A stretch of 64,000 nt of DNA from assembly GCA_039583875.1 (NCBI GenBank), contig CM077158.1, forward strand, positions 243,707,447 to 243,771,446. Direction: 5' to 3'. The stretch's first letter is position 1. Each line of letters opens with the position of its first letter. The notes beneath the pieces are model-generated. The model was not told the origin of the DNA. It ran no database searches and worked only from the letters and a program-made list of their open reading frames with translations. Made by a program: the position numbers and the translations under genes. Of the stretch, positions 63,589 through 64,000 are shown piece by piece. This stretch comes from Platanthera guangdongensis. Its lineage: Eukaryota; Streptophyta; Magnoliopsida; Asparagales; Orchidaceae.

Positions 63589-64000
63589 AGTAGCATCAAA
63601 GAGATAATTATGTCCTCTATAGGAAGTATTTGTTGGAAAGAAATGGAAAGAAAAGAGAGAATAGAATGTTTTCATTCATCCATATAAGAGCAATTTATAA
63701 CATTACAATAAGACTGTGAAGACCCTTTATTCCGGGCTTCCCAAAAGATTTCAAAAATCCGAACGTATTTTCAATAAAAATGTTGCAGCATAAAAACCAC
63801 AGTACAAAGATTATAAGCACAATAATTTTTATTTATTAAATTATTTATTTACAATAGTTGCTACATAAATTTTAAAGTACTTAACCGTACTCAATACAAA
63901 AATCATAATTAGGATCAATTGAAGAGGCTTTATGCCTTTCCCGGGCTTCTTCAAATCTTATAAATATCTTCAACCATACCTTCGAGAACTCTTCCGGCGG
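63589..64000 (+). other. Intron 13 sequence, nothing recognised
   Basis: AT-rich, with short chance open frames only. No next exon of the ADIP-like gene could be identified. Confidence 0.5.

Noticed and set aside
1..64000. tRNA, rRNA, CRISPR array, bacterial operon or phage features
   Set aside because: None was seen. Regularly spaced repeats here (115 bp, 61 bp, 29 bp) are contiguous tandem repeats without unique spacers, so they are not CRISPR.

Overview
This is nuclear DNA from a seed plant, probably a flowering plant. The evidence is plant-type Ty3/gypsy and Ty1/copia retrotransposons (a Tat element with two RNase H domains, chromoviruses with the plant initiator-Met primer site), PIF/Harbinger and foldback DNA elements, GT-AG spliced exons and plant TATA boxes. 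I saw no bacterial, organellar, rRNA or CRISPR features. The species cannot be named from the sequence.

Only one host gene is convincing. It lies on the + strand, starts at 15481 and runs off the right edge. It encodes a plant member of the ADIP/SSX2IP (afadin- and alpha-actinin-binding) coiled-coil family. Thirteen exons, joined at canonical splice sites in one unbroken frame, give 1,064 coding bases (354 complete codons). The exons are small (35-120 bp), but the gene covers more than 47 kb because three introns are filled with transposons: intron 3 (about 26.2 kb), intron 9 (about 11.7 kb) and intron 11 (about 5.3 kb).

Layout. 1-728: 115-bp tandem array. 729-6559: minus-strand Tat-type gypsy polyprotein with its 5' LTR from 6618. 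7270-10082: plus-strand relics of a Transposase_28-like retroelement protein with its own TATA box. 10083-11528: LTR-like block carrying a 61-bp hairpin minisatellite. 11680-12270: low-complexity GC/GA sequence. 12312-14365: element with about 220-bp inverted ends and no transposase. 14413-15010: two copies of a palindromic repeat bracketing a copia RT fragment. 15481-15906: exons 1-3. Intron 3 holds a foldback MITE split by a gypsy element (16274-23069), a young gypsy chromovirus (23743-29251), a gag relic, about 6 kb of AT-rich or degenerate DNA, a Harbinger-type non-autonomous element (35412-36565) and a decayed chromovirus (36680-41827). 42144-43506: exons 4-9. Intron 9 holds a Tekay/Del-like pol relic, a two-gene Harbinger element (47585-51363), a non-autonomous LTR element and a copia gag relic. 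55183-55578: exons 10-11. Intron 11 is a short intron split by an almost intact copia element (55700-60874). 60903-62533: exons 12-13 with a SINE-like scrap and a MITE between them. The right end holds a foldback repeat and a second SINE-like scrap.

Nothing here works as an operon or a defence system. The biology of interest is how one gene tolerates nested insertions. The clearest case is the copia element, which sits only 28 bp upstream of an exon so that its LTR must now serve as the branch-point region of the intron.
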